DNA from: Bacteroidales bacterium
GTDB lineage: Bacteria > Bacteroidota > Bacteroidia > Bacteroidales > VadinHA17
NCBI GenBank assembly: GCA_003141715.1
Contig: PLNF01000119.1
Span: 1-47,374, forward strand
Reading direction: 5' to 3'
Length of the DNA: 47,374 bases
Of this stretch, positions 16,207-24,409 are shown piece by piece. Both the position numbers and the translations under genes were made by a program. The number at the start of each line of letters is the position of its first letter. Position 1 is the stretch's first letter. The notes beneath the pieces are model-generated. The model was not told the DNA's origin. It worked only from the letters and a program-made list of their open reading frames with translations, and ran no database searches.

Positions 16207-17712
16207 ATGTATAAATTCAGAGCCTTACCAGTTGTTTTAATCGCTGTCTTGCTTTTTACCTCCTGTATTTTTAAGAAAAAGGGGAAAGATGATGTTTCCA
16301 CTTCAACAGGATGGAAGTATAATGATCCTGATATGGGCGGATTTGAAGTTGCTCTTGGAGCTGACCAGAAAACTGGTCCTGGCCTGGTACTGATTGAAGG
16401 TGGCCGTTTTACAATGGGACAGGTTGCACAGGATGTTATGTTCGACTGGAATAACAAACCAAGAACAGTTACAGTATCATCATTTTATATGGATGAAACA
16501 GAGGTTAAGAATGTTGACTACCGGGAGTACCTTTTCTGGCTGCGCAGGGTTTACAAAGATTATCCTGAAGTCTACAGAAGAGCCCTGCCTGATACATTAG
16601 TCTGGAGAACCCCGATGGGATTTAATGATCCTTATGTCCAGTATTATTTCCGGCACCCTTCTTATAATAATTATCCGGTTGTTGGTGTGAGTTGGGTAAA
16701 GGCAAATGATTTTTGTCTTTGGAGAACCGACAGGGTTAATGAACAATTGCTTATTGACTTTGGTGAGCTTAAAGCCGATCCAAACCAGTCAAATGAAAAG
16801 AACTTTAATACAGAAGCATATCTTGCAGGTCAGTATGAAGGTGTTGTAAATCAGTTACGCACAAGTCTTGATCCGAATCAGAAAGAACGCCGGACAAACT
16901 TTGAAGATGGGGTGCTGCTTCCCAGTTACAGACTGCCAACAGAAGCTGAATGGGAATTTGCTGCTTATGCACTCAGAGGCAATACATTTGAAGAGAGGAT
17001 TTATGAAAGAAGAATTTATCCCTGGGATGGTCATAACGTCAGAAATGCATCAAAAAAGAACAGAGGTCAGATGATGGCAAACTTTGTACGCGGAAGAGGT
17101 GACATGATGGGAGTAGCCGGAAGCCTGAACGATAACGGAAGTATTACAGTTGATGTGAAATCATACTGGCCAAACGATTACGGGCTTTATTGTATGGCCG
17201 GAAATGTTAATGAATGGGTACAGGATGTTTACCGTCCGCTTACATCGGAAGATGTTGATGGTTTTAATCCTTTCAGAGGGAATGTCTTTACTGATCTGAA
17301 GCGCGATGTCAATGGCTCGGTTGTAGCTAAAGATAAACTCGGACGTTTATATATAGATACCGTTAAAGATGCTGATGTGGCAAACAGATATAATTATCAG
17401 AAAGGCGATTACAGGAACTATAGGGATGGGGACCTTCAATCAGCGATACCCGGAGGAGGAGGAACTGATTTTACAGTTGAGGATGGGAAAAAAGGCTCTC
17501 TCAGGATGTATGCCCAGGATAACACTGCCGGAAGCAGTGATTTTGTAACTCTCATTAATGATAATGCCCGTGTATATAAAGGCGGTTCATGGAGAGACAG
17601 AGCCTATTGGCTTAATCCATCCACAAGAAGATTCCTCGATCAGGAAAGCAGTCGCGATGATATCGGCTTCAGGTGTGCAATGATCAGGGTTGGAAGTCCT
17701 TCCGGTTTATAG
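16207..17712 (+). CDS. gldJ: GldJ, gliding motility/type IX secretion lipoprotein
   Basis: A 501-residue lipoprotein. The signal peptide ends in the lipobox LFTSC with lipidated C20. It then has a formylglycine-generating-enzyme-like (SUMF1) fold: LIEGGRFTMGQVAQDVMFDW, YPVVGVSWVKANDFCLWRTD, YRLPTEAEWEFAAY, MAGNVNEWVQDVYRP, VYKGGSWRDRAYW and a C-terminal RRFLDQESSRDDIGFRC. In GldJ/GldK this fold is structural, not catalytic. I call GldJ rather than GldK because gldLMN do not follow, whereas porU, porV and murF, the usual neighbours of gldJ, are here. The ATG is supported by an unusually good AAAGGAG ribosome site 4 bases upstream; an in-frame TTG at 16162 lies before the promoter element. A strong terminator follows the stop. 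Confidence 0.93.
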   Translation: MYKFRALPVVLIAVLLFTSCIFKKKGKDDVSTSTGWKYNDPDMGGFEVALGADQKTGPGLVLIEGGRFTMGQVAQDVMFDWNNKPRTVTVSSFYMDETEVKNVDYREYLFWLRRVYKDYPEVYRRALPDTLVWRTPMGFNDPYVQYYFRHPSYNNYPVVGVSWVKANDFCLWRTDRVNEQLLIDFGELKADPNQSNEKNFNTEAYLAGQYEGVVNQLRTSLDPNQKERRTNFEDGVLLPSYRLPTEAEWEFAAYALRGNTFEERIYERRIYPWDGHNVRNASKKNRGQMMANFVRGRGDMMGVAGSLNDNGSITVDVKSYWPNDYGLYCMAGNVNEWVQDVYRPLTSEDVDGFNPFRGNVFTDLKRDVNGSVVAKDKLGRLYIDTVKDADVANRYNYQKGDYRNYRDGDLQSAIPGGGGTDFTVEDGKKGSLRMYAQDNTAGSSDFVTLINDNARVYKGGSWRDRAYWLNPSTRRFLDQESSRDDIGFRCAMIRVGSPSGL

Positions 17713-17735
17713 AATCTGGTTCTATGACAATATTA

Positions 17736-17769
17736 GCCTCATTATGCGATCATAGTGAGGCATTTTTTT
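17736..17769 (+). terminator. Strong intrinsic terminator between gldJ and murF
   Basis: GCCTCATTATG pairs with CATAGTGAGGC (11 pairs including one T-G) around a 4-base CGAT loop, followed by A and seven T. It lies 23 bases after the gldJ stop and ends only 6 bases before the murF ATG. Confidence 0.85.
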
Positions 17770-17775
17770 ACGAGT

Positions 17776-19068
17776 ATGAAAACTGAACAACTATATAACC
17801 TTTTTAAAGAATCAAAGGGCGTATCGACTGATTCCCGTACAGTGGGGAAAGGCCAGATTTTTTTTGCACTCTGGGGTGACAATTATAACGGAAATAAATT
17901 TGCTTCCGAGGCTCTTGCCCGGGGTGCTTCGTGTGCCGTTATAGATGATCCTCTGTTTGAAACTGAAAACACGATACTTGTAGATGACTGTCTATTTGAA
18001 CTGCAGGCTCTGGCCTCTAACTTCAGGAAGGAGTTGAAAGTTCCGGTACTTGCCATAACCGGGTCAAATGGCAAGACAACTACCAAAGAACTGCTTGCTG
18101 CCATCCTTTCAAAAAAGTTTAAAGTTCATTTTACAAAGGGAAACCTGAATAATCATATCGGAGTTCCTCTTACAATTCTGTCAGCACCTGCTGATACAGA
18201 AATGTTGATTATAGAAATGGGAGCAAGTCATATTGGTGAGATCAGAACTTTATGTCTTATTGCAAAACCTGATTATGGAATAATTACAAATATCGGCACT
18301 GCCCATATTGAAGGATTTGGATCGGCAGATGGTGTTGCCAGGGCAAAAACAGAACTATATGAGCATCTCCGTAAGGTAAACGGAATCGCACTGTATAACG
18401 ACAAAGATTCCCTGCTGACTGAAAAAATTTTCAGGATCATAAACAGGGCAGTCCCCTTTTCTGATCCTACAGGTATTGATCTCTTGGTTGACCTGGTTCC
18501 GTCTGATCTTGCTCTCAGGATATCAATAACCTACCTTCATCATACCTATATTATAAATACTAACCTGTTTGGCAGCTATAATCTCGAAAATGTCAGAGCA
18601 GCAGTAGCTACCGGTCTGTTCCTTGGGGTTGAGATGAAAGATATTATTGAGGCTGTTGAACAATACCAGCCGGCCAATAACAGATCACAGATAAAGACCA
18701 CAAAAAGCAATACCCTTTTATGTGATTCTTATAATGCCAATCCCACAAGTATGTGCTTAGCCCTGGACTCTTTTTCGGCAATAAAGGCTGACCGTAAAAT
18801 TATTATCCTTGGCGATATGCTTGAACTTGGCGATAAGAGCGAAGAGGAACATCTTAAAGTATTGAAAGTGCTTCAGTCTCACATTGCGGAAAAGGTTCTT
18901 CTTGTTGGTCCGGTATTTCATAAAATATCTTCGAAATCAGGCTTTAAAGCATTTGATAATGTAGATAAACTTATGGAATTCCTTAAAGGTGATACGTTAA
19001 AGGGAAACACAATTCTTATTAAAGGTTCAAGGGGCATGGGTCTTGAAAAGATCTATGATCTCCTCTAG
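17776..19068 (+). CDS. murF: UDP-N-acetylmuramoyl-tripeptide-D-alanyl-D-alanine ligase
   Basis: A 430-residue Mur ligase that adds D-Ala-D-Ala to the UDP-MurNAc tripeptide, the last cytoplasmic step of peptidoglycan precursor synthesis. The N-terminal domain shows GVSTDSRTVGKGQIFFALWG, the central ATPase P-loop is ITGSNGKTTTKELL (near residue 96), and later motifs include EMGASHIGEI, NIGTAHIEGFGS, and CDSYNANPTS. The GTG at 17755 lies inside the terminator stem, so the ATG at 17776 is the credible start. The gldJ-murF order is conserved in many Bacteroidota. The terminator just before it implies readthrough or an unseen promoter at the end of gldJ. Confidence 0.96.
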   Translation: MKTEQLYNLFKESKGVSTDSRTVGKGQIFFALWGDNYNGNKFASEALARGASCAVIDDPLFETENTILVDDCLFELQALASNFRKELKVPVLAITGSNGKTTTKELLAAILSKKFKVHFTKGNLNNHIGVPLTILSAPADTEMLIIEMGASHIGEIRTLCLIAKPDYGIITNIGTAHIEGFGSADGVARAKTELYEHLRKVNGIALYNDKDSLLTEKIFRIINRAVPFSDPTGIDLLVDLVPSDLALRISITYLHHTYIINTNLFGSYNLENVRAAVATGLFLGVEMKDIIEAVEQYQPANNRSQIKTTKSNTLLCDSYNANPTSMCLALDSFSAIKADRKIIILGDMLELGDKSEEEHLKVLKVLQSHIAEKVLLVGPVFHKISSKSGFKAFDNVDKLMEFLKGDTLKGNTILIKGSRGMGLEKIYDLL

Positions 19069-19100
19069 TCTAGATAAATTCTATAATACAACGTTTTTAG

Positions 19101-19139
19101 TCCCCCTTCTGGGGGACAGCCGCGAATGCGGCAGGGGGT
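19101..19139. repeat. GC-rich compound palindrome between convergent murF and phosphoesterase genes
   Basis: TCCCCC and GGGGGA form a tight hairpin (19101-19116) and GCCGC/GCGGC forms a second (19119-19132). Alternatively the first C-run pairs with AGGGGG at 19133-19138 to make one long stem. It resembles the element at 7780-7810 and could also stop transcription from both sides. Confidence 0.6.
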
Positions 19140-19140
19140 G

Positions 19141-20295
19141 TTAATTTCCTGTAAATGTTAGGTTTATCAGCAACACTTCAGATCTGCTGCCCGACCTGAC
19201 TCTTGGTCCCCACAAACCGTAGCCTGATGAGACTATAAAATTCGTGTTCCTTTTTTTCAGGTAGCCATAGCTTAATTCGTAAATCATTTTGGTAACATAA
19301 TTAAGAGGCCACATCTGCCCGTTATGAGTATGTCCCGAAAGTTGAAGATCAATTCCATACTTCGCGGTTTCATCAAGATGGAATGGCTGATGGTCAAGCA
19401 GAATGACAGGTTTTGTGGTATCTGCCTGTTTCATTAGTTCACCCAATGGCAATCGTTCTTTTCTGTAAAAACGGTATGAATCACGGTCGATTCTCCCGAT
19501 AAGTTGAATTCCACCCTCAAGAGTTACCATTTCATCTTTTAAGACTCTTATACCTTTGCTTTCAATGTACGGAATAGTACGATTAGCTCCACCAATAAAT
19601 TCGTGGTTACCGGTAATTGCATACAGTCCGTCAGCGCACTTTGGACAGGTAAAATACTGCAGTAGATCGCCTCTTAATACCGGACCAATTTCCCCATCAA
19701 CTATATCTCCAAGCAGCAAGACAAGATCTGGTTTCATGTCTTTTATCATACCTGACATCTTTTTCAGACTTCTTTTTCTTATGATACTCCCGAGATGAAT
19801 ATCAGAAACTGCTGCGATGCGTAATGTTTTTACAGATCCTGCCGGTTTGTTTATTGTGATATTGTATTCCCTGGCAACCGGGATTATTGCATTAATAAAA
19901 CCTCCGATTATTAAAAGGGAAGATGCTGAAGCTATAATAATAAATGACCATTTCCTGTAAAGAAAGATGTTATCACCTTTAATAATACCGGGAATTCTCA
20001 GGATCAGTAAAATGATATCAGACAGAAGAAAAAATAAGAAACCATAAAGCATAAATGCAAGCCAGAATCCTCCCACAATATTCAGGAAATCAGTAATAAC
20101 CGATGAATGTTTTGATTCAAGGATCTTTGAAATAATAAAAAGTACAGCAAGCAAAAAAAATGTAATTGCATAGAGGAACTTGTTATTTTGCAAACAGGGG
20201 ATTGAATGGTACCCTTTATAGAATAAATAAATATTTACAAGCGCGTAAATTGTGAGTACTATGGAAAAAAATACTATCATTTGATATTTCTTCAT
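19141..20295 (-). CDS. Membrane metallophosphoesterase (YaeI/YkuE-like)
   Basis: A 384-residue protein with four predicted N-terminal membrane segments (between residues about 5 and 140) followed by a calcineurin-like phosphoesterase domain. The metal motifs are complete: AVSDIHLGS, LLGDIVDGE, TGNHEF, LDHQPF and SGHTHNGQ. Relatives such as B. subtilis YkuE and E. coli YaeI act at the membrane; YaeI-like enzymes can hydrolyse UDP-diacylglucosamine, but the fold covers many substrates, so the exact reaction is open. As the last gene of a six-gene minus-strand run (12 bases after the glycosyltransferase) beside an LpxL-like acyltransferase, a part in envelope lipid metabolism is plausible. Confidence 0.9.
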   Translation of the reverse strand: MKKYQMIVFFSIVLTIYALVNIYLFYKGYHSIPCLQNNKFLYAITFFLLAVLFIISKILESKHSSVITDFLNIVGGFWLAFMLYGFLFFLLSDIILLILRIPGIIKGDNIFLYRKWSFIIIASASSLLIIGGFINAIIPVAREYNITINKPAGSVKTLRIAAVSDIHLGSIIRKRSLKKMSGMIKDMKPDLVLLLGDIVDGEIGPVLRGDLLQYFTCPKCADGLYAITGNHEFIGGANRTIPYIESKGIRVLKDEMVTLEGGIQLIGRIDRDSYRFYRKERLPLGELMKQADTTKPVILLDHQPFHLDETAKYGIDLQLSGHTHNGQMWPLNYVTKMIYELSYGYLKKRNTNFIVSSGYGLWGPRVRSGSRSEVLLINLTFTGN

Positions 20296-20307
20296 TTTAG
20301 TTCTGGT

Positions 20308-21330
20308 TTACGATATCAGGCTCTTATAAGTTTTATTGCCCTTAACATAAAACTCAAAAACGATACTCTTGTTCAATAAAGATTCCTGAGTGTGTTTCAT
20401 TTCTAATTTTTTAACGGCTTTTCTCTTTTCTCTGAGTCCATCTATTGCTTTGTAGTAATCCATATGAGCTTTCCATACGGCCCTGACACTTCTGAGACTG
20501 CCTTTCATAAGAAAATAAATTGCAGCCAGTCCGTCTAACATTCTTCTGATGAATAAAACAGTAAATAATTTATTGTCTGGCAGGTTTTTATAAAGAAGAA
20601 ACAGGCTGTTTCTGAAGTTAAGATATGTTTTTACAGGGGAACTATAAGAAAGTGTGCCGCCACCAATATGATAAATCACCGAATCAGGCAAAAAGCAGAC
20701 GCGATATCCGGCTTTATGAAAACGCCAGCACAGATCGATCTCTTCCATATGAGCAAAGAAATCGGCATCGAAACCACCGCATTTTTTCCACGCCTCACTC
20801 TGTACAATCATACATGCTCCGCTTGACCAGAAAACGTCAATCTGAGAATCATACTGCCCAGTATCTTTTTCAATTTTATTTATGATTCGGCCACGGCAGA
20901 ATGGATAACCGTACTTGTCGATAAAACATCCGGCTGCACCGGCATGCTCGAAATGATCTTTCTGATAATATGAAAGTATTTTTGGCTGGCAGGACGCGAC
21001 ATCGGGATGGTTATCCATAAAGCTGACAAGCGTATGAAGCCAGTTTTCAGTAACTTCAATATCAGAATTTAACAAAACGAAGTATTTGGCATTAAGCTGA
21101 TTAATAGCGAGATTATATCCCCCGGCGAACCCATAGTTTTTATCCAGTTTTATAAGTTTTACCTCACTGAAGTTTTCAGCAACCCATTCCGTTGACCCGT
21201 CTGATGATCCATTATCTGCCACACAAACTATTGTCTCGTTGTCTATGGAATATTTAAGGACTATACCAAGGAACATTTTAAGAAAGCCAAGGCCATTCCA
21301 GTTTAATATTACTATTGCTGTTTTAGCCAT
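20308..21330 (-). CDS. Family 2 glycosyltransferase (rhamnosyltransferase-like)
   Basis: A 340-residue GT-A enzyme starting MAKTAIVILNWNG. It shows the nucleotide-binding VADNGSSDGSTEW, the LNKNYGFAGG-type motif (here LDKNYGFAGGYNLAI), the metal-binding acidic NSDIE, and the acceptor-side GGFDADFFAHMEEIDLCWR typical of WbbL-like rhamnosyl- and galactosyltransferases. A C-terminal hydrophobic region (about residues 235-285) may bind the membrane. A start at 21420 would add 30 low-quality residues inside the upstream gene; ATG 21330 overlaps the acyltransferase stop by 8 bases, a normal coupling distance. Likely role: adding a sugar to a lipid-linked surface glycan; the sugar is not determined. 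Confidence 0.92.
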   Translation of the reverse strand: MAKTAIVILNWNGLGFLKMFLGIVLKYSIDNETIVCVADNGSSDGSTEWVAENFSEVKLIKLDKNYGFAGGYNLAINQLNAKYFVLLNSDIEVTENWLHTLVSFMDNHPDVASCQPKILSYYQKDHFEHAGAAGCFIDKYGYPFCRGRIINKIEKDTGQYDSQIDVFWSSGACMIVQSEAWKKCGGFDADFFAHMEEIDLCWRFHKAGYRVCFLPDSVIYHIGGGTLSYSSPVKTYLNFRNSLFLLYKNLPDNKLFTVLFIRRMLDGLAAIYFLMKGSLRSVRAVWKAHMDYYKAIDGLREKRKAVKKLEMKHTQESLLNKSIVFEFYVKGNKTYKSLIS

Positions 21331-22207
21331 TTTCAACCGGCTTTTTGTGCTTCCAGCGGCGGTGACTCCAAATCCAGTATTCGGGTTTCTCTCTGATGAT
21401 CTCTTCGAGTCTCCTGACATGCGTTTCTGTTATTACCTCTTCAGAAATTCCTGCCGTATGGTCATAAAGAAGTTCTATATCAAGATTGTAATGACCCCGT
21501 TTTACTTTCTGAACATGGAAAAAAACTATTGCCATATCGTACTTTGACGCGATCTTCCCGGCACCCGTAAACACTGCCGTATCCTGATTCAAAAAAGTTG
21601 TCCAGAATTTAATATCTCCCTTTGCAGGAATCTGATCGGAAATGAAAACCGAAAGCGTATTCACGTCATTCTTTCTATAGTTTATTATTTCCCTTATTAC
21701 CTGAGATGTAGGAGTAAGAACCATGCCGTACTCTGATCTATGATTATTAACAAAATTGTTGAAATACTTATTTTGCAAAGGTTTATAGATAATGATGGTT
21801 TTGTATTTCAGATAGTATGGAAGCAATGTGGGCCATTCCCAATTATTATAATGACCTACTATAGCAATTATGTCTCTTTTCTCCTCCCTGAGTTTGTCGA
21901 TAATTTCGAGGTTGCTGTATGTGAATCGTTTTTTCTGGTTGGCTTTGGTCATGTGAGTAGCCTTGAAAGTCTCAATAATAAGATCTGCCAAATGTCTATA
22001 GAATTTTTTTTCTATGCTTTTAAGTTCCTTATCAGTTTTTTCAGGGAATGAGTTTTTAAGATTGATTGCAACAACATTCCTGCGGTATGAAACGACGTAA
22101 TAAAGCACCAGATAGAGAAAGTCAGAAAATATATAAAGAACCGGTAATGGCAAGAGGGTTAAAATCCAGTTTAATCCGTAAAAGAGGTAGTATCCGATAG
22201 CGGCCAT
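21323..22207 (-). CDS. LpxL/HtrB-like lysophospholipid (lipid A) acyltransferase
   Basis: A 294-residue inner-membrane acyltransferase with an N-terminal hydrophobic anchor (YYLFYGLNWILTLLPLPVLY). The catalytic H-x4-E motif is IVGHYNNWEW, followed by YKPLQNKYFN and ISDQIPAKGD, as in late acyltransferases of lipid A synthesis. Expected reaction: transfer of a secondary acyl chain onto a lipid A precursor. It begins 13 bases after the inositol monophosphatase and overlaps the glycosyltransferase by 8 bases. Confidence 0.93.
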   Translation of the reverse strand: MAAIGYYLFYGLNWILTLLPLPVLYIFSDFLYLVLYYVVSYRRNVVAINLKNSFPEKTDKELKSIEKKFYRHLADLIIETFKATHMTKANQKKRFTYSNLEIIDKLREEKRDIIAIVGHYNNWEWPTLLPYYLKYKTIIIYKPLQNKYFNNFVNNHRSEYGMVLTPTSQVIREIINYRKNDVNTLSVFISDQIPAKGDIKFWTTFLNQDTAVFTGAGKIASKYDMAIVFFHVQKVKRGHYNLDIELLYDHTAGISEEVITETHVRRLEEIIREKPEYWIWSHRRWKHKKPVENG

Positions 22208-22220
22208 CTAAAAAAAGAGT

Positions 22221-23018
22221 TTAATTTTTCATAAATTTACTTACTATTTCCAGGATTTCAGCAAAAACAAAACCATTCGCAGCTATAAATTCTTCTCCTG
22301 TAAGGTTTTTCTCATTGCCTGAAAAATCGCTTACCCTTCCACCGGCTTCTCTGACCAACAGCATCCCTGCCGCAATATCCCATTCATGAAGTCCATATTC
22401 ATAGAATGCATCGAATCTGCCACAGGCAACGTAAGCAAGATCAATTGCAGCTGAGCCGAGTCTCCTTATGCCGTGGGTATGTTTACAGAAATGGGTAAGA
22501 CATTTCATATAAGAATCGAGTAATTTGAAATCGCTGTATGGAAATCCTGTGGCTACAAGACTGTCAGCCAACTTTAAGGCTTTCGATGCATGGATCTTCG
22601 AACCATTAAGCCATGCCCCTCCGCCTTTCCAGGCAGTAAACGATTCATTTCCACCGACTTCGTAAACAATCCCTGCAATAACTTCATCGTGTTCCTTTAA
22701 TGCAATACTGATAGCGTAAGGATGAAAACCATGCAGGAAATTGGTTGTGCCATCGAGAGGATCAATTACCCAGCAGTATCTCAAACCGATTTTTTTTGAT
22801 GTTCCTTCTTCAGTAATAAATCCGGCTTCAGGCAGCAGGAGGCTCAATTTTTCAACAAGCATTTTTTCGGAGCCCTTATCAACATAACTGACAAAATCAT
22901 TCAATCCTTTTTTTTCTGTCCTGTTGATATCGAATTCCTTAGATTCCTTAAGAATAAAAGCACTTGTTTCACGGGCGGCTTTTTCAAGTTCCGTAGATAC
23001 ATATTTAAGATCAATCAT
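22221..23018 (-). CDS. Inositol monophosphatase family protein (SuhB-like)
   Basis: A 265-residue Mg-dependent sugar phosphatase of the inositol monophosphatase superfamily. Metal-site motifs are EEGT, WVIDPLDGTTNFLHG and WDIAAGMLLVREAGG, all intact. Substrates in this family include inositol phosphate, fructose-1,6-bisphosphate and 3'-phosphoadenosine 5'-phosphate; the sequence alone does not decide. It starts 3 bases after the mtaB stop, so it is in the same transcript. Confidence 0.93.
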   Translation of the reverse strand: MIDLKYVSTELEKAARETSAFILKESKEFDINRTEKKGLNDFVSYVDKGSEKMLVEKLSLLLPEAGFITEEGTSKKIGLRYCWVIDPLDGTTNFLHGFHPYAISIALKEHDEVIAGIVYEVGGNESFTAWKGGGAWLNGSKIHASKALKLADSLVATGFPYSDFKLLDSYMKCLTHFCKHTHGIRRLGSAAIDLAYVACGRFDAFYEYGLHEWDIAAGMLLVREAGGRVSDFSGNEKNLTGEEFIAANGFVFAEILEIVSKFMKN

Positions 23019-23021
23019 GGG

Positions 23022-24326
23022 TTATTCAATTAATTCAATACTCATTCTTCCTGATTGAGATATCTTGTTCAGCCTGACTTTTTTTATCTGTCCGGCAAGT
23101 CTGGATTCCCACGGATGTTCCACCCTGATATAATTAGATGTAAAGCCTGTTATTAATCCTTCATTTCGCGTACTCTCAAACAAAACATTTGTCACCTGAC
23201 CAGTATTCAATTTATTAAATATAAGGTTTTTCTTTTGAGATAGTTCAATCAGACTTTTACTCCTTTTCTCTTTATCCTTGTATAATACTTTCCCGGGAAG
23301 TTTTTCCGCGACTGTATCGGGTCTTTCGGAAAAAGTGAAAACATGAAGGTAAGAGAGAGGAATATCCTCAAGGAAGGAATACGTATCCTCAAAATCAGAA
23401 ACTGATTCTCCGGGGAAACCAACTATAACATCAGCTCCTATTCCGGCTAAAGTCAGCTTCTCCATAACCATTTTTATTCTGGAAGCGAAGATATCCCTTG
23501 TATATCTTCTTCTCATAAGACCAAGGATTTTATTACATCCGCTTTGCAGAGGTATATGGAAATGAGGAAGGATCTTTTCATTTTTTACTGTCAGCTCAAT
23601 AAGCTCATCAGTCAACAGGTTGGGTTCAATTGAAGATATTCTGAACCTTTCAATGCCCGGTACCTTAACCAGCTCTTTGAGCAGCCCGGTAAATGAATCT
23701 CCGGTCGATTTTCCAAAATCACCAATATTGACACCAGTTATGACAATCTCTTTTACACCTTTTCCGGCAATGTGCTCTGCCTCGCGCATTATTGCGGAGA
23801 TTTCAGCATTCCTGCTTTGTCCACGTGCAAGAGGGATTGTGCAATATGAACACCCGTAATCACATCCGTCCTGAACTTTGAGGAATGACCGTGTTCTGCC
23901 GCCCAGTGAAAATGAGGGGTTAAAGCTATCGGTTGAATTAAGATCGCAGGAATGAATTTCTGTTTTTTGTTTCTTATTTAAACCGGTTATATAATCGACT
24001 ATGTCGAACTTCTCATTAGTACCAAGTACAAGATCTACCCCCGGTATGGAAGATATTTCCTGCGGTTTCAGCTGTGCATAACAGCCAATAACTGCAATAA
24101 ATGCCCCGGGCGAGAGATTTATGAATTTCTTTATTGCCTGCCTGCATTTTTTGTCTGCTGCATCAGTGACTGAACAGGTATTGATTATGTAAATATCAGC
24201 TTTTGAGTTTGCAGGAACTCTTTCAAATTTCTCTTCAGGAAATGATCTTGAAATAGTTGATGTCTCGGCATAATTGAGTTTACAGCCAAGAGTATGGAAA
24301 GCTACTTTTTTCTTTATTACGCTCAT
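23022..24326 (-). CDS. mtaB: tRNA (N6-threonylcarbamoyladenosine37-C2) methylthiotransferase
   Basis: A 434-residue radical SAM methylthiotransferase that converts t6A37 to ms2t6A37 in tRNAs reading ANN codons. The N-terminal MTTase domain has the three cluster cysteines in HTLGCKLNYAE, INTCSVTDAADKKC and VIGCYAQL. The radical SAM motif is CDYGCSYC (around residues 153-160, after SFLKVQDG), and a C-terminal TRAM-like domain follows. The CKLNYAET start and DGCDYGCSYCTIPLARG separate MtaB from MiaB and RimO. ATG 24326 is preferred over a codon at 24359, whose 11 extra residues do not resemble the family. Confidence 0.94.
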   Translation of the reverse strand: MSVIKKKVAFHTLGCKLNYAETSTISRSFPEEKFERVPANSKADIYIINTCSVTDAADKKCRQAIKKFINLSPGAFIAVIGCYAQLKPQEISSIPGVDLVLGTNEKFDIVDYITGLNKKQKTEIHSCDLNSTDSFNPSFSLGGRTRSFLKVQDGCDYGCSYCTIPLARGQSRNAEISAIMREAEHIAGKGVKEIVITGVNIGDFGKSTGDSFTGLLKELVKVPGIERFRISSIEPNLLTDELIELTVKNEKILPHFHIPLQSGCNKILGLMRRRYTRDIFASRIKMVMEKLTLAGIGADVIVGFPGESVSDFEDTYSFLEDIPLSYLHVFTFSERPDTVAEKLPGKVLYKDKEKRSKSLIELSQKKNLIFNKLNTGQVTNVLFESTRNEGLITGFTSNYIRVEHPWESRLAGQIKKVRLNKISQSGRMSIELIE

Positions 24327-24409
24327 TGCATATATTGCCACGAAACCGCAAAGGTTCACATTCTCTAAATTATCCTGCCACTTTTACCTTTTACTTTTTT
24401 ACATTTATC

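Noticed and set aside
16207-17712. Active formylglycine-generating enzyme or sulfatase-modifying factor
   Set aside because: The fold matches, but the lipobox, the porU/porV/murF context and GldJ-like termini make it the structural gliding lipoprotein.
24327-24409. AACCTTTGCGG upstream of mtaB as a -7 element
   Set aside because: It lacks the TA at the start of TAnnTTTG; the gene is probably transcribed from the PhoH promoter.
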